The notes: a model not told the origin generated them from the letters alone. 64,000 nucleotides of DNA from Pigmentiphaga daeguensis (GCF_039523035.1 NZ_BAAAEN010000004.1:186001-250000); one strand, 5' to 3'. Shown: positions 49,328-58,195, counted from the first letter of the stretch. Numbers and translations: made by a program.

Positions 49328-50632
49328 CTACGCGGCCCACTCGGAACTCTTGCGGCGCTTCTCGTCCGCGACCTTCCAGTAATCGCTCCAGGTATCGTCC
49401 GGGCCGATGCCGTCGATGGACGGCGGGCCGGTGAATTCGCCCGCCTGCGACTCATCGATCATCATCAGGGCCTTTTCGCCACGCTCGGCCTGGTCGATGG
49501 CCTCGAGCAGCAGGCGACGATAGGCGACGATGCCCTTGTCGGTGGAGCCCAGGTGCTCGCGGGTACGGTCCTGGATCTTGCCTTGCGATTCCACGGCCCA
49601 CTGGTCGTGCACGTTGATGTCGTGCCCCATCCCGGTGTAGGTCTGCGTCGCCTGCTCCTTGGCGTTGTATCCGTAGTTGTTGAAACGGCCCACGCGCGGC
49701 ATGTAGTCCGGCAGCTCGTACAGCGCCAGGCGCTGCTCGCGCATCTGCTGCTTGTTCACCGGCTGGCCGAAGCTGGTGAAGATGGCGTACCAGTAGCAGC
49801 TTTCGTCATCGATGGGCACATGCCATTGAGCGATCGTCATCTCGGAGCTCATGGGAATGATGAAGGCCTGGGGGAAGACGAGATTGGTCACGCGCACGTG
49901 GGTCTGCTCGCCGCCCAGCCGGCGCAGCGCGGTCAGGCGCAGCCCGTAGTTGGCCGGATCGACCTTGATCTCGGGGCGGTCGTACTCGCGCAGCACCTTG
50001 GTGATGGGCAGGTTGGAGTCGGCCGACGCGCCGCGGAACTGTTTGCCGTAGCTGGCCTCGGTATCGCCGTCCTCGAAGAAGCGGTGCAGGTACGAAGCGT
50101 GGGCGGGGTCGATGCCGACCTCTAGCGCCTGCAGCCAGTTGCAGTCGAGATAGCCCTTGAAGGCGAAGGTGTATTCGTTCGGGGCGACGAAGCAGTCGAA
50201 GTGGGGAAACGCCGGAGGCTCGCCTTCGCCGATGTAGGCGAACAGGAGGCCGCTCTTCTCGACCACGGGATAGGACTTCTGCCTGATGCGCTGGGGCAGC
50301 TTGCTGCCTTCCGGCTCGGCCGGCGTTTCCAGACAGGCGCCATCGACGTCGAACAGCCAGCCATGGAACAGGCAGCGCAGTCCGCCATCCTCCAGGCGCC
50401 CGAAGGCCAGGTCGGCGCCGCGGTGCGGACAGTCCCGATCGAGCAGGCCGTAGCGTCCCTGCTCGTCGCGGAACAAGACGAAGTCCTGCCCCATGAGCTT
50501 GACCGGGCGGACCGGGCGATCGCCCTCCAGTTCGTCGACCAGGGCAACGGGCTGCCAGTACCGGCGCAGCAGGTTGCCGGCCGGCGTACCCACCCCCACG
50601 CGGGTGATGCGTTGATTCTGTTCAGGGGACAT
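49328..50632 (-). CDS. Rieske non-haem iron oxygenase, large subunit (phthalate-dioxygenase-like)
   Basis: A 434-residue Rieske oxygenase alpha subunit. The [2Fe-2S] ligands are C68 and H70 (DCPHRG) and C87 and H90 (LRCLFHGW). The mononuclear iron site is in EVGIDPAHASYLHRF, with H178, H183 and the bridging D175. The N-terminus (SPEQNQRITRVGVGTPAGNL) and length match the phthalate 4,5-dioxygenase group of homooligomeric enzymes that have no beta subunit. No reductase gene is nearby, so electrons must come from elsewhere. The ATG at 50632 follows a good GGAG. The substrate is unknown; pairing with a GS-like ligase suggests an amine or amide. Confidence 0.9.
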   Translation of the reverse strand: MSPEQNQRITRVGVGTPAGNLLRRYWQPVALVDELEGDRPVRPVKLMGQDFVLFRDEQGRYGLLDRDCPHRGADLAFGRLEDGGLRCLFHGWLFDVDGACLETPAEPEGSKLPQRIRQKSYPVVEKSGLLFAYIGEGEPPAFPHFDCFVAPNEYTFAFKGYLDCNWLQALEVGIDPAHASYLHRFFEDGDTEASYGKQFRGASADSNLPITKVLREYDRPEIKVDPANYGLRLTALRRLGGEQTHVRVTNLVFPQAFIIPMSSEMTIAQWHVPIDDESCYWYAIFTSFGQPVNKQQMREQRLALYELPDYMPRVGRFNNYGYNAKEQATQTYTGMGHDINVHDQWAVESQGKIQDRTREHLGSTDKGIVAYRRLLLEAIDQAERGEKALMMIDESQAGEFTGPPSIDGIGPDDTWSDYWKVADEKRRKSSEWAA

Positions 50633-50666
50633 ACGAACTCCAATGGGACGATGCGATGTATGCAAG

Positions 50667-50695
50667 ATACTATTCTATGGATCCAACGATGTAAA
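50667..50695 (-). promoter_or_regulatory. Promoter of the Rieske-GS operon with an internal TGGATCCA site
   Basis: On the minus strand TTTACA (50695-50690) and TAGTAT (50672-50667) are 17 nt apart. The spacer contains the palindromic TGGATCCA (50678-50685), so a protein bound there would block RNA polymerase. Confidence 0.7.
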
Positions 50696-50852
50696 CCCAT
50701 GCCATGCCGATCTTGATCACGCATCATTGCGAAGAATGCCATGAATCATTAATTATCTTTATTTTTCAAAAACTTAAACAACCACATCGTTTTCCCTAGC
50801 CTGACCTTGAACGGGGGCCTCCATAGCTGAAGAATGCCCCAGAATCATAAAA

Positions 50853-50881
50853 CTGGATCCAGCCAATCAATTGGATACAAT
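50853..50881 (+). promoter_or_regulatory. gntR promoter overlapped by two TGGAT-type operator sites
   Basis: CTGGAT (50853-50858) and TACAAT (50876-50881) are 17 nt apart. The -35 box lies in the perfect palindrome CTGGATCCAG (50853-50862) and the -10 box lies in ATTGGATACAAT (50870-50881). This suggests autorepression. The remaining part of the region is AT-rich and holds no gene. Confidence 0.7.
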
Positions 50882-50943
50882 GAGCGCCGGTGATCGCGCC
50901 GCGCCTCGAGGGGCACGCGCCGCACCCGCAAAGGAGAGCGACA

Positions 50944-51672
50944 TTGGAATCGCAACAGACGCGCGTATTGGTGCAACTGCGGGACCTGATACTCAAAGGG
51001 GAATTCACGCCCGGCGAACGTCTGGCCGAGATTCCGCTGGCCGAGAAGCTGGGCGTGTCGCGCACGCCCATTCGCCTGGCGCTGGCCGCCCTGGAACAGG
51101 AAGGGCTGATCGAGCCCTCGCCCACCAACGGCTACATGATGCGGCGCTTCACGCCGCGCGAGATCCACGATGCGATCGCGGTGCGCGGCCACCTGGAAGG
51201 CATGGCCGCCCGTCTGGTGGCCGAGCATGGCGTCTCGCGCCAGTTGTCGCTGGACCTGCGGGCCTGCCTGCAGGACGGCGACCGCGCGGTCAACAAGGCC
51301 GAGATGACCTATGACGACTATGCCCTGTACGGGGAAATGAACGATCGCTTCCATAAGCTGATCATCGATGCCGCCGGCAACTTCGCCCTGGCGCGCGCCA
51401 TAGAAATGAACAATCGCCTGCCCTTCGCCTCGCCCAGCACCATGCTGCCGATGCAGAACACCGGGGACGAACGGCAGAAGTGGATGGTCTACGCCCACTT
51501 GCAGCATCACCGGCTGGTCCAGGCCATGGAGAAAGGCGAAGGTGCCCGTGCGCAGGCGCTGGCCGAGGAACACGTGGATGTCGCGCAAATGAACCTGGAA
51601 TACGCGCTCGAGCGCCCGGAAACGGCGGCCCAGTTGCTGCCCGCCATGAAGATCGTCCTGGGCAAGGCCTGA
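50944..51672 (+). CDS. GntR-family (FCD) transcriptional regulator
   Basis: A 242-residue regulator. The winged helix-turn-helix is RDLILKGEFTPGERLAEIPL, then AEKLGVSRTPIRLALAALEQ and EGLIEPSPTNGYMMR, and the C-terminal all-helical FCD ligand domain follows (about 80-220) with the conserved metal- and ligand-binding region (RFHKLIIDAAGN, HLQHHRLVQAM). The start is a TTG at 50944, preceded by a good AAAGGAG; a GTG at 50890 is the poorer option. It is divergent from the Rieske-GS operon and 3 nt upstream of the MFS gene. The TGGATCCA sites on both promoters fit its DNA-binding type (VanR-like sites have a similar core). Confidence 0.92.
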   Translation: MESQQTRVLVQLRDLILKGEFTPGERLAEIPLAEKLGVSRTPIRLALAALEQEGLIEPSPTNGYMMRRFTPREIHDAIAVRGHLEGMAARLVAEHGVSRQLSLDLRACLQDGDRAVNKAEMTYDDYALYGEMNDRFHKLIIDAAGNFALARAIEMNNRLPFASPSTMLPMQNTGDERQKWMVYAHLQHHRLVQAMEKGEGARAQALAEEHVDVAQMNLEYALERPETAAQLLPAMKIVLGKA

Positions 51673-51675
51673 CGC

Positions 51676-52878
51676 ATGGCCCTCGACAGAGGTTCCCAAC
51701 GCACCGATTGGCCCGGTGTCGGCCTGGGCGTGGCCTGCGGCATCCTGGTCGCCCTGTGCGTGGGCAAGATGCCCCCCGCGCTGCCGCTGCTGCAGCAGGA
51801 CCTGGGCTTGAGCCTGCGCGAGGTGGGCTGGGTCGTTTCCTTGTTCAGCACCATTGCCACCCTGTGCGCGGCAGGCATGGGACTCGTCTCCGGCCGCGTC
51901 GGCGCCTGGCGCTTCACCCTCGCCGGCCTGTGCGCGCTGATGGCCGGGGGGCTGCTGGGCGCGGTATCCGACAGCTATGCCATGCTGCTGGCCAGCCGCA
52001 TCCTGGAAGGCACCGGGCAGATCGCAATCGTCGTGTCGGTACCCGCCCTGCTGACGGCGCTCAGCGCGCCGCACCAGACCCGCCTGGTGCTGGCCCTTTG
52101 GTCGGCCTACATGCCGCTGGGCATCAGCTTCGCGCTGCTGACGGCACCGTTGCTGCTCGAGGACGGCCACTGGCGCCTGCTATGGACGCTGATCGCCGGC
52201 GTGACGGCCGTGTGCGCGGTCTGGATGGGACACTGGCGCAAGCGCTATGTCCATGCCAGGCCGGCGGCGCGCTCGCTGGACTGGCGCAAGCTGACGGGCG
52301 GGCTGCGCCAGCTCGTGCCCTGGGTGCTGGGGCTCTCGTTCACGTTCTACGCCATCCAGTTCTTCACGGTAATGACCTTCCTGCCGACCTGGGCCATCCA
52401 GGAACGCGGGCTGTCGCTGCGCACCGCCTCCCTGCTGACCGCCGTCGTGATCTTCTTCAACGCCGGCGGCTCGGTGCTCGGCGCCTCGCTGTTGCAGCGC
52501 GGCCTGCGCGGCAGCTCGCTGATCATGACGGCCCATGTCGTCGTCGGCCTGTCGGCCTGCGCGATCTTCTCGGATTGGCTGCCGGATGCCGTCCGCTTCA
52601 TGGCCTGCCTGAGCCTGAACCTGATCGGCGGCACCCTGCCGGCGGCCACCTTGTCGGCATCGCCGCGCCTGGCCAAGAGTCCGGACCAGATCGCCAGCCT
52701 CCAGGGGCTGTTCCTGCAGGGCTCCAACCTGGGCCAGTTCGCGGCCGCCCCGCTGGTGACCTGGGCCGTCACGTTGTCCGGCCCGGTGCCGGACTGGTCC
52801 CATGCCCTGCCGCTGATGGCGCTGTGCGCCACGACCGGCCTGGCCCTGGGAACCTTCGCCCGCTCGCGGGGACTATGA
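51676..52878 (+). CDS. Major facilitator superfamily transporter (CynX/NimT-like)
   Basis: A 400-residue transporter with about twelve transmembrane segments. The MFS loop pattern between TM2 and TM3 is visible (GLVSGRVGAWRF), and the sequence resembles the CynX/NimT group, whose members import cyanate, nitroimidazole or other small organic compounds. It starts three nt after the gntR stop, in the same operon, and shares the divergent region with the Rieske-GS pair. A role in importing the substrate of that pathway is an inference from position. Confidence 0.88.
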   Translation: MALDRGSQRTDWPGVGLGVACGILVALCVGKMPPALPLLQQDLGLSLREVGWVVSLFSTIATLCAAGMGLVSGRVGAWRFTLAGLCALMAGGLLGAVSDSYAMLLASRILEGTGQIAIVVSVPALLTALSAPHQTRLVLALWSAYMPLGISFALLTAPLLLEDGHWRLLWTLIAGVTAVCAVWMGHWRKRYVHARPAARSLDWRKLTGGLRQLVPWVLGLSFTFYAIQFFTVMTFLPTWAIQERGLSLRTASLLTAVVIFFNAGGSVLGASLLQRGLRGSSLIMTAHVVVGLSACAIFSDWLPDAVRFMACLSLNLIGGTLPAATLSASPRLAKSPDQIASLQGLFLQGSNLGQFAAAPLVTWAVTLSGPVPDWSHALPLMALCATTGLALGTFARSRGL

Positions 52879-52880
52879 AA

Positions 52881-52911
52881 AACGGCCATGGCGCTCGCCG
52901 CCATGGCCGTT
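52881..52911. terminator. Bidirectional terminator between MFS and lpxO-like genes
   Basis: AACGGCCATGGCG-ctcgc-CGCCATGGCCGTT: a perfect 13-bp stem with a 5-nt loop, preceded by AAA and followed by T, between two converging genes. Confidence 0.85.
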
Positions 52912-52940
52912 GCCTGCTGCCCCGAGGCCGCGCCTCTGGC

Positions 52941-53840
52941 TCAGATGTAGATGATCAGCGCGACCACGCCAATGATCAGGGCTGCCTTGGTCAGCCGGTA
53001 AACCGTGCGGTTCCAGTTCTTGAGCCTGCGGCGATACTGCCCGGCCACCCAGACGACATAGAACAGCTTGTTGATCAGGCCTGTCTTGTCGCCCTCTTCA
53101 TTGGGCGAACTGGCGGCGGTCATGACCTTGCGCCCCATCCACTTGTTGAAGGCCTGCGCCCAGCGGTAGCGCAGCGGACGCTCGACGTCGCAGAACAGGA
53201 TGATGCGGTCGCGGTCCGTCCCGTTCTCGGCCCAGTGGATGAAGGTCTCGTCGAACACCACGCTCTGCCCGTCGCGCCAGCTGTAGCGCTCGCCGTCCAC
53301 CTCGATGAAGCAGCGGTCGTCGTTCGGCGTCTCCAGCCCCAGGTGGTAGCGCAGCGAGCCGGCGAACGGATCGCGGTGGGGATTGAGCTTCGCCCCGGGC
53401 GGCAGTTCGGCGAACATGGCGGCCTTGACCTCGGGAATGCCGCGCAGGATCTCGACCGTGCGGGGGCAGTACTCGTGCGCGGACGGATGCTGGGCCTCGT
53501 ACCACTTCAGGTAGAACCGTTTCCAGCCCGACTTGAAGAAGGAGTTGAAACCCGCGTCGTTGTTCTTTTCCGCCGCGCGGATGCGCTGCGCGTCGCGCAG
53601 TTTCACCGCCTCGTCGCGGATGACCTCCCAGTTGTCGTCCAGCGCCTGCAGCGCCGGCAATTGCCGCACCGGGATGTACGGCACGGCGGGCACCCGGGAA
53701 AACAGGTACATGAACGCGTTGACGGGTGCCACGATCGAGGAATGGTCGAACAACTGCCTGAAGAAGCGCAGCCGGACCTTGCCCCGGAAGTGCACGTAGC
53801 CGATGGCGCCCAGGTACAGCGCGACGATGATCCATTTCAT
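52941..53840 (-). CDS. lpxO: LpxO-like lipid A / aspartyl-asparaginyl beta-hydroxylase
   Basis: A 299-residue protein of the aspartyl/asparaginyl beta-hydroxylase family. Hydrophobic segments at both ends (about 2-17 and 284-299) anchor it in the inner membrane. The Fe(II)/2-oxoglutarate site uses H155 and D157 (LNPHRDPF) and H202 (FIHWAENG), with the 2-oxoglutarate-binding R in DRDRIILFCDVERP. This arrangement matches LpxO, which adds a 2-hydroxyl to lipid A myristate. The lipid A role is from family; a peptide substrate cannot be excluded. It is followed, 16 nt downstream, by the quinone oxidoreductase gene on the opposite side of transcription order (that gene is upstream, same strand). 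Confidence 0.85.
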   Translation of the reverse strand: MKWIIVALYLGAIGYVHFRGKVRLRFFRQLFDHSSIVAPVNAFMYLFSRVPAVPYIPVRQLPALQALDDNWEVIRDEAVKLRDAQRIRAAEKNNDAGFNSFFKSGWKRFYLKWYEAQHPSAHEYCPRTVEILRGIPEVKAAMFAELPPGAKLNPHRDPFAGSLRYHLGLETPNDDRCFIEVDGERYSWRDGQSVVFDETFIHWAENGTDRDRIILFCDVERPLRYRWAQAFNKWMGRKVMTAASSPNEEGDKTGLINKLFYVVWVAGQYRRRLKNWNRTVYRLTKAALIIGVVALIIYI

Positions 53841-53856
53841 GTTCAGTCCTATCCCC

Positions 53857-54831
53857 CTACACCTCTAGTACGGTGGAGCCGGTGGTCTTGCGGGCGGCCA
53901 GCGACTCGTGGGCCTGGGCGATGTCCTCGAGCTTGAAGCGCTGCTCGATGCGCGGCTTGATCTTGCCCGCGACGACCAGCTCGAACAGGTCGGCCGCCGC
54001 GGCCTGCATTTTTTCCAGGGTATCCACGTGATGCGCCACGGTGGGCCGCGTCACGAACAGCGATCCCTTCTGCGCCAGGATGCCCAGGTTGACCCCGGTG
54101 ACCGCGCCCGACGCGTTGCCGAAGCTGACCATCAGGCCCCGCTGCTGCAGGCAGTCGAGCGACGTTTCCCAGGTGTCCTTGCCCACGCCGTCGTAGACCA
54201 CCGGCACTTTCTTGCCCTTGGTCAGCTCGAGCACGCGCTCGGCCACGTTCTCGCGGCTGTAGTCGATGACCTGCCACGCGCCGTTGGCCTTGGCCAGCGC
54301 CGCCTTTTCCGGCGAGGACACCGTACCGATCAATTTTACGCCCAAAGCCTTCGCCCACTGGCATGCGATCAGGCCGACGCCGCCGGCCGCGGCGTGGAAC
54401 AGGATGGTCTCGTTGCCCTGCAGGCGGTAGGTCTGGCGGAACAGGTACTGCACCGTCAGCCCCTTGAGCATGATGGCCGCGGCCTGGTCGAAACCGACGC
54501 CGTCCGGGATGCGGACCACCTGGAAGGCGGGCATGTTGCGCACTTCCGCATAGGCGCCCAGCGGGCTCTGCCCATAGGCCACGCGGTCGCCCACCTTCAG
54601 GTGCCGGACCTTGGGCCCCACAGCGTCGACCACGCCCGCCGCCTCGAACCCCAGCACGGCGGGCAGCCGGGCAGGATACAGGCCGGTGCGGAAATAGATG
54701 TCGATGAAATTCAGGCCGACCGCGTGCTGCCGGATCCGGACTTCGCCGGGACCGGGGGCGGGCACGTCGACGTCAACCAGCTTGAGCACTTCGGGGCCGC
54801 CATGCTGCTCGATGCGTATCGCCTTGGACAT
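53857..54831 (-). CDS. NADPH:quinone oxidoreductase (QOR/zeta-crystallin type)
   Basis: A 324-residue member of the medium-chain dehydrogenase/reductase superfamily without a catalytic zinc. It starts SKAIRIEQHGGPEVLKLVDV and has the quinone-reductase-type NFIDIYFRTGLYP. The cofactor loop is ILFHAAAGGVGLIACQWAKA (about 142-161). A strong AAGGAGA Shine-Dalgarno precedes the ATG at 54831. It ends shortly before the lpxO-like gene, so the two may form a transcription unit. Expected reaction: two-electron reduction of quinones with NADPH. Confidence 0.93.
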   Translation of the reverse strand: MSKAIRIEQHGGPEVLKLVDVDVPAPGPGEVRIRQHAVGLNFIDIYFRTGLYPARLPAVLGFEAAGVVDAVGPKVRHLKVGDRVAYGQSPLGAYAEVRNMPAFQVVRIPDGVGFDQAAAIMLKGLTVQYLFRQTYRLQGNETILFHAAAGGVGLIACQWAKALGVKLIGTVSSPEKAALAKANGAWQVIDYSRENVAERVLELTKGKKVPVVYDGVGKDTWETSLDCLQQRGLMVSFGNASGAVTGVNLGILAQKGSLFVTRPTVAHHVDTLEKMQAAAADLFELVVAGKIKPRIEQRFKLEDIAQAHESLAARKTTGSTVLEV

Positions 54832-54940
54832 CTGGAATCTCCTTGATGGGCAATGGTCATGCCGCATTCTAATCGCGCATACAATCGCGGAGAATATCGG
54901 CCGCGCCGAGGCGCCGTCCGCCCATCCTCAAGGTACGCAT

Positions 54941-55591
54941 GTGAAGACCGATCCGCGCTTTCCCAACCTGTTCATCCTCGATCACCCGCTGATCCAGCAC
55001 AAGCTGACCCACATGCGCGACAAGAACACGTCGACGCGGACGTTCCGCCAGTTGCTGCGCGAAATCTCGCAACTGATGGGCTACGAGGTCACCCGCAACC
55101 TGCCGCTGGCGCTGCGCCCCATCGAGACGCCCATGACGCCGATGGACGCGCCGGTGATCGCCGGCAAGAAGCTCGCCGTGGTGCCGGTGCTGCGCGCGGG
55201 CAGCGGCATGGCGGACGGACTGCTGGACCTGGTGCCCTCGGCCCGCGTCGGCCATATCGGCCTGTATCGCGACGATCAGCACCGGCCGGTGGAATACCTC
55301 GTGCGCCTGCCGGAGCTGGAAGGCCGCACCTTCATCCTGTGCGATCCGATGATAGGCACGGGCTATTCGGCCGCCCACGCCGTGGAGGCGTTGAAAAAGC
55401 GCGGCGTGCCGGCCTCGAACATCATCTTCGTCGCGCTGGTGGCCTCGCCCGAGGGCATGCAGGTCTATTGCGACCACCACCCCGACGTTCCCATGTACCT
55501 GGCGTCGCTGGACGACTACCTGGACGAGAACGCCTACATCGTGCCGGGGCTGGGCGACGCCGGCGACCGCCTCTTCGGGACCAAGAACTAG
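54941..55591 (+). CDS. upp: Uracil phosphoribosyltransferase
   Basis: A 216-residue pyrimidine salvage enzyme. The start is a GTG at 54941 (VKTDPRFPNLFILDHPLIQH). Signature parts are KLTHMRDKNTSTRTFRQLL, VPVLRAGSGMADGLL, the PRPP-binding ILCDPMIGTGYSAAHAVEAL and the uracil-binding YIVPGLGDAGDRLFGT at the C-terminus. It is full length, divergent from the quinone oxidoreductase and convergent (19 nt apart) with the amidase gene. Confidence 0.97.
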   Translation: MKTDPRFPNLFILDHPLIQHKLTHMRDKNTSTRTFRQLLREISQLMGYEVTRNLPLALRPIETPMTPMDAPVIAGKKLAVVPVLRAGSGMADGLLDLVPSARVGHIGLYRDDQHRPVEYLVRLPELEGRTFILCDPMIGTGYSAAHAVEALKKRGVPASNIIFVALVASPEGMQVYCDHHPDVPMYLASLDDYLDENAYIVPGLGDAGDRLFGTKN

Positions 55592-55610
55592 GCCGGCGTC
55601 CCCCGGGTTC

Positions 55611-56474
55611 CTACCAGGCCGACGCATCGCCCGCGCCCGCCGGCCCCGACGCTGCCACCAGCGCCGCCAGCACGCCGGCGGTCTCGGCATCCAGCACGCC
55701 GTCGTAGCGCGCGGGCCGGTAGTGCATCTGGAACGCCGCGACGACCGCCCGCATCTCGCGCTCGGGCGCCTCGAGGGGCGGCACCGCATAGCCCACCCGG
55801 GCCAGTTGCTGCCGGACCGAAGCCATGTCGGGCAGCCCCTGGGCAGCGAAGCGCGCCCCCAGCGCCTGGGCCACCGATTCGTCATACCATCGCCCCACGC
55901 CCTCGCGCGCCAGTTCGCGCCACGGAAACAGCGGCCCGGGGTCCTGCTTGCGCAGCGGCGCGATGTCGCTGTGGCCGACGATGTTCTCGGGCGCGACGCC
56001 GTGGCGCTCGGCAATGTCTCGCACCAGCGCCTTCACGGCCCGGATCTGCGACGGCCGGTACGGCTGCCAGGCCGGCGTGCCGTCGGCGGCGGTCCCGACC
56101 GGGCCGCGATTGACGATCTCTATGCCTATCGAACTGCGATTGAGCCAGGTATAGCCGCCCCACTCGCTCTGGCCGGCATGCCAGGCGGCGCGGCTCTCGT
56201 CCACCAGCCGGTAGATGCGCGGCGGCTCGTCGTCGGTGATCAGGTAATGGCTGCTGACCTCGCCCTGGCTGAGTATGCCCAGCGCCCGCGGCGACTCGGA
56301 CACCGTGTAGTGGAGCACGATGAACCGCACGCGGCTGCCCTGGCTGCGTGCGCTGACGGACGTGTCGATGTCCAGGCCGGCCTTGCCTGGCGCCATCGGG
56401 GCACACCCCTGGAGCACCAGCAGGCCGGCAAGCCCGAGCATGGCCAGGGGCCGGGAAAGGTAAGACCGGGTCAT
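55611..56474 (-). CDS. N-acetylmuramoyl-L-alanine amidase, AmiD-like lipoprotein
   Basis: A 287-residue lipoprotein. The signal peptide ends in the lipobox VLQGC (Cys about 23). The amidase_2 (T7 lysozyme-like) zinc domain has FIVLHYTVSESP (first His), SSIGIEIVNRG (Glu), and GHSDIAPLRKQDPGPLFPW (last His and Asp region). A C-terminal peptidoglycan-binding-like region follows (about 235-275, AFQMHYRPARYDGVLDAETA). The architecture is that of AmiD, the outer-membrane amidase that cleaves murein stem peptides. The ATG at 56474 is chosen as the signal-peptide start. It lies downstream of the emrB-like gene. Confidence 0.93.
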   Translation of the reverse strand: MTRSYLSRPLAMLGLAGLLVLQGCAPMAPGKAGLDIDTSVSARSQGSRVRFIVLHYTVSESPRALGILSQGEVSSHYLITDDEPPRIYRLVDESRAAWHAGQSEWGGYTWLNRSSIGIEIVNRGPVGTAADGTPAWQPYRPSQIRAVKALVRDIAERHGVAPENIVGHSDIAPLRKQDPGPLFPWRELAREGVGRWYDESVAQALGARFAAQGLPDMASVRQQLARVGYAVPPLEAPEREMRAVVAAFQMHYRPARYDGVLDAETAGVLAALVAASGPAGAGDASAW

Positions 56475-56556
56475 CGGATTGCTGCTGCCGGGGAAATCCG
56501 ATGGAATATAGTCGTTCGCGAGGCCGCCGTAAATTTCACGGCCGCCGCCCCGCCCT

Positions 56557-58170
56557 TCAGTGCGCGCCGCCCGCATCGACCGGGGCGCCCGCGCCGCGCT
56601 TGCCCGGCTTGGCCAGCCAGACCATAGCGGTCAGCACCAGGAAGATGATGGCCGAACCGTAGAAGATGTCGACCACGGACATTGTCAGCGCCTGCCCGTT
56701 GATCAGGTTGTTGACCGACGCCAGCGCCTGGTCCGGCGACATGCCCGCGCCCTGCATGCTCGAGAGCGCCTGCGACGTGGCGCCACTGCCGGCGGCGATG
56801 TGCTCGGTCAGGTGGGCATGATGCATGGCCGCCCGGTCCTCCCACATCGTCGTCGAGATGGAAGTGCCGAACGCCCCCGCGGTGATTCGCAGGAAGTTCG
56901 ACAGGCCCGAGGCGCTGGCGATCTTGTCAGGCGGCAATCCGGCCAGGGTCAGCGACACCAGGGGCACGAAAAAGGCCGCCATCCCCGCACCCTGGATCAC
57001 CGTGGGCTCGAGCAGGGTCACGATGTCGGCCTGCGGCGTGAAGTTCGAACGCATGAAGCTGACCGCGGCGAACACGCCGAAGGCGACGGTCACCAGGATG
57101 CGGGGATCCGTGCGCGCCAGCATGCGGCCGACGATGGGCGTGAACACGATGGCCAGCAACCCGATGGGCGCGGTCACCATGCCGGCGTCGGTAGCGGTGT
57201 AGCCCATCTGCGTCTGCAGCCACAGCGGCAAGAGCACCACGTTGCCGAAGAACACCGCGTAGGCGATCGACAACGTCAGCGCGCCGACGGTGAAATTGCG
57301 CCCCGCGAACAGCCGCAGGTCGACGACGGGATGCCGGTCGGTCAGTTCCCAGATGATGAAGAACACGAAGCCGACCACGGCGATGACGGCCAGCGTCACG
57401 ATGGTGCCGCTGGCGAACCAGTCGAGCTCCTTGCCCTTGTCCAGCATGATCTGCAGCGCCGCGATCCAGACTACCAGCAGCACCAGCCCCATGGTGTCGA
57501 TGGGCAGCTTGCGGATGGGCGATTCGCGCTTGTGGTAGATGCTCCAGCTCACCCATGCCGCCACCAGGCCGACGGGGATGTTGATGTAGAAGATCCACGG
57601 CCACGAATAGTTGTCGGAGATCCAGCCGCCCAGCAAGGGGCCGGCCACGGGAGCCACCAGGGTAGTCATGGCCCACAGCGCCAGCGCCATGCCGGATTTC
57701 TCGCGGGGGTAGCTGCCCAGCATCAGGGTCTGCGACAGCGGAATCATCGGGCCGGCCACCAGGCCCTGCAGCACGCGGAACGCGATCAGCGATTCCAGGT
57801 TGGGGGCGAGACCGCACAGCCACGACGCGACGATGAACAGCAGCACCGAGGCGATGAACAGCCGCACCTGCCCGAAGCGCATGGTCAGCCATCCCGTCAG
57901 CGGCAGCGAGATGGCATTGGCCACCGCGAACGAGGTGATCACCCAGGTACCCTGGCTGGTGCTGACCCCCAGGTCGCCCGAGATGGCCGGCAGCGACACG
58001 TTGGCGATGGACGTGTCGAGCACGTTCATGAACACCGCCGCCGACAGGGCGACCGTGCCCAGCAGGCGCTGGCCGCCCTGCAGCGGCGGATGGGCCGCCG
58101 CCGGACTGCCGGGCGCGGGGTTCGCGGCGGGCTCGTCGGCCGCCGCCGGGGAAGAAGCGTTGGTCGTCAT
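56557..58170 (-). CDS. emrB: EmrB-type DHA2 multidrug efflux MFS transporter
   Basis: A 537-residue fourteen-helix drug/proton antiporter of the DHA2 family. The typical segments are LDTSIANVSLPAISGDLGVS, then VITSFAVANAISLPLTGWL and GPMIPLSQTLM with GPLLGGWISDNYSWPWIFYI (motif C). It acts with the adaptor EmrA and an outer-membrane channel to export drugs and uncouplers. It is the last gene of the marR-omf-emrA-emrB operon (25 nt after emrA). The N-terminus has an extra Pro/Ala-rich cytoplasmic tail (about 1-32). Confidence 0.94.
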   Translation of the reverse strand: MTTNASSPAAADEPAANPAPGSPAAAHPPLQGGQRLLGTVALSAAVFMNVLDTSIANVSLPAISGDLGVSTSQGTWVITSFAVANAISLPLTGWLTMRFGQVRLFIASVLLFIVASWLCGLAPNLESLIAFRVLQGLVAGPMIPLSQTLMLGSYPREKSGMALALWAMTTLVAPVAGPLLGGWISDNYSWPWIFYINIPVGLVAAWVSWSIYHKRESPIRKLPIDTMGLVLLVVWIAALQIMLDKGKELDWFASGTIVTLAVIAVVGFVFFIIWELTDRHPVVDLRLFAGRNFTVGALTLSIAYAVFFGNVVLLPLWLQTQMGYTATDAGMVTAPIGLLAIVFTPIVGRMLARTDPRILVTVAFGVFAAVSFMRSNFTPQADIVTLLEPTVIQGAGMAAFFVPLVSLTLAGLPPDKIASASGLSNFLRITAGAFGTSISTTMWEDRAAMHHAHLTEHIAAGSGATSQALSSMQGAGMSPDQALASVNNLINGQALTMSVVDIFYGSAIIFLVLTAMVWLAKPGKRGAGAPVDAGGAH

Positions 58171-58195
58171 GGAAGCATCCGTGGCCGGCGCGGCT

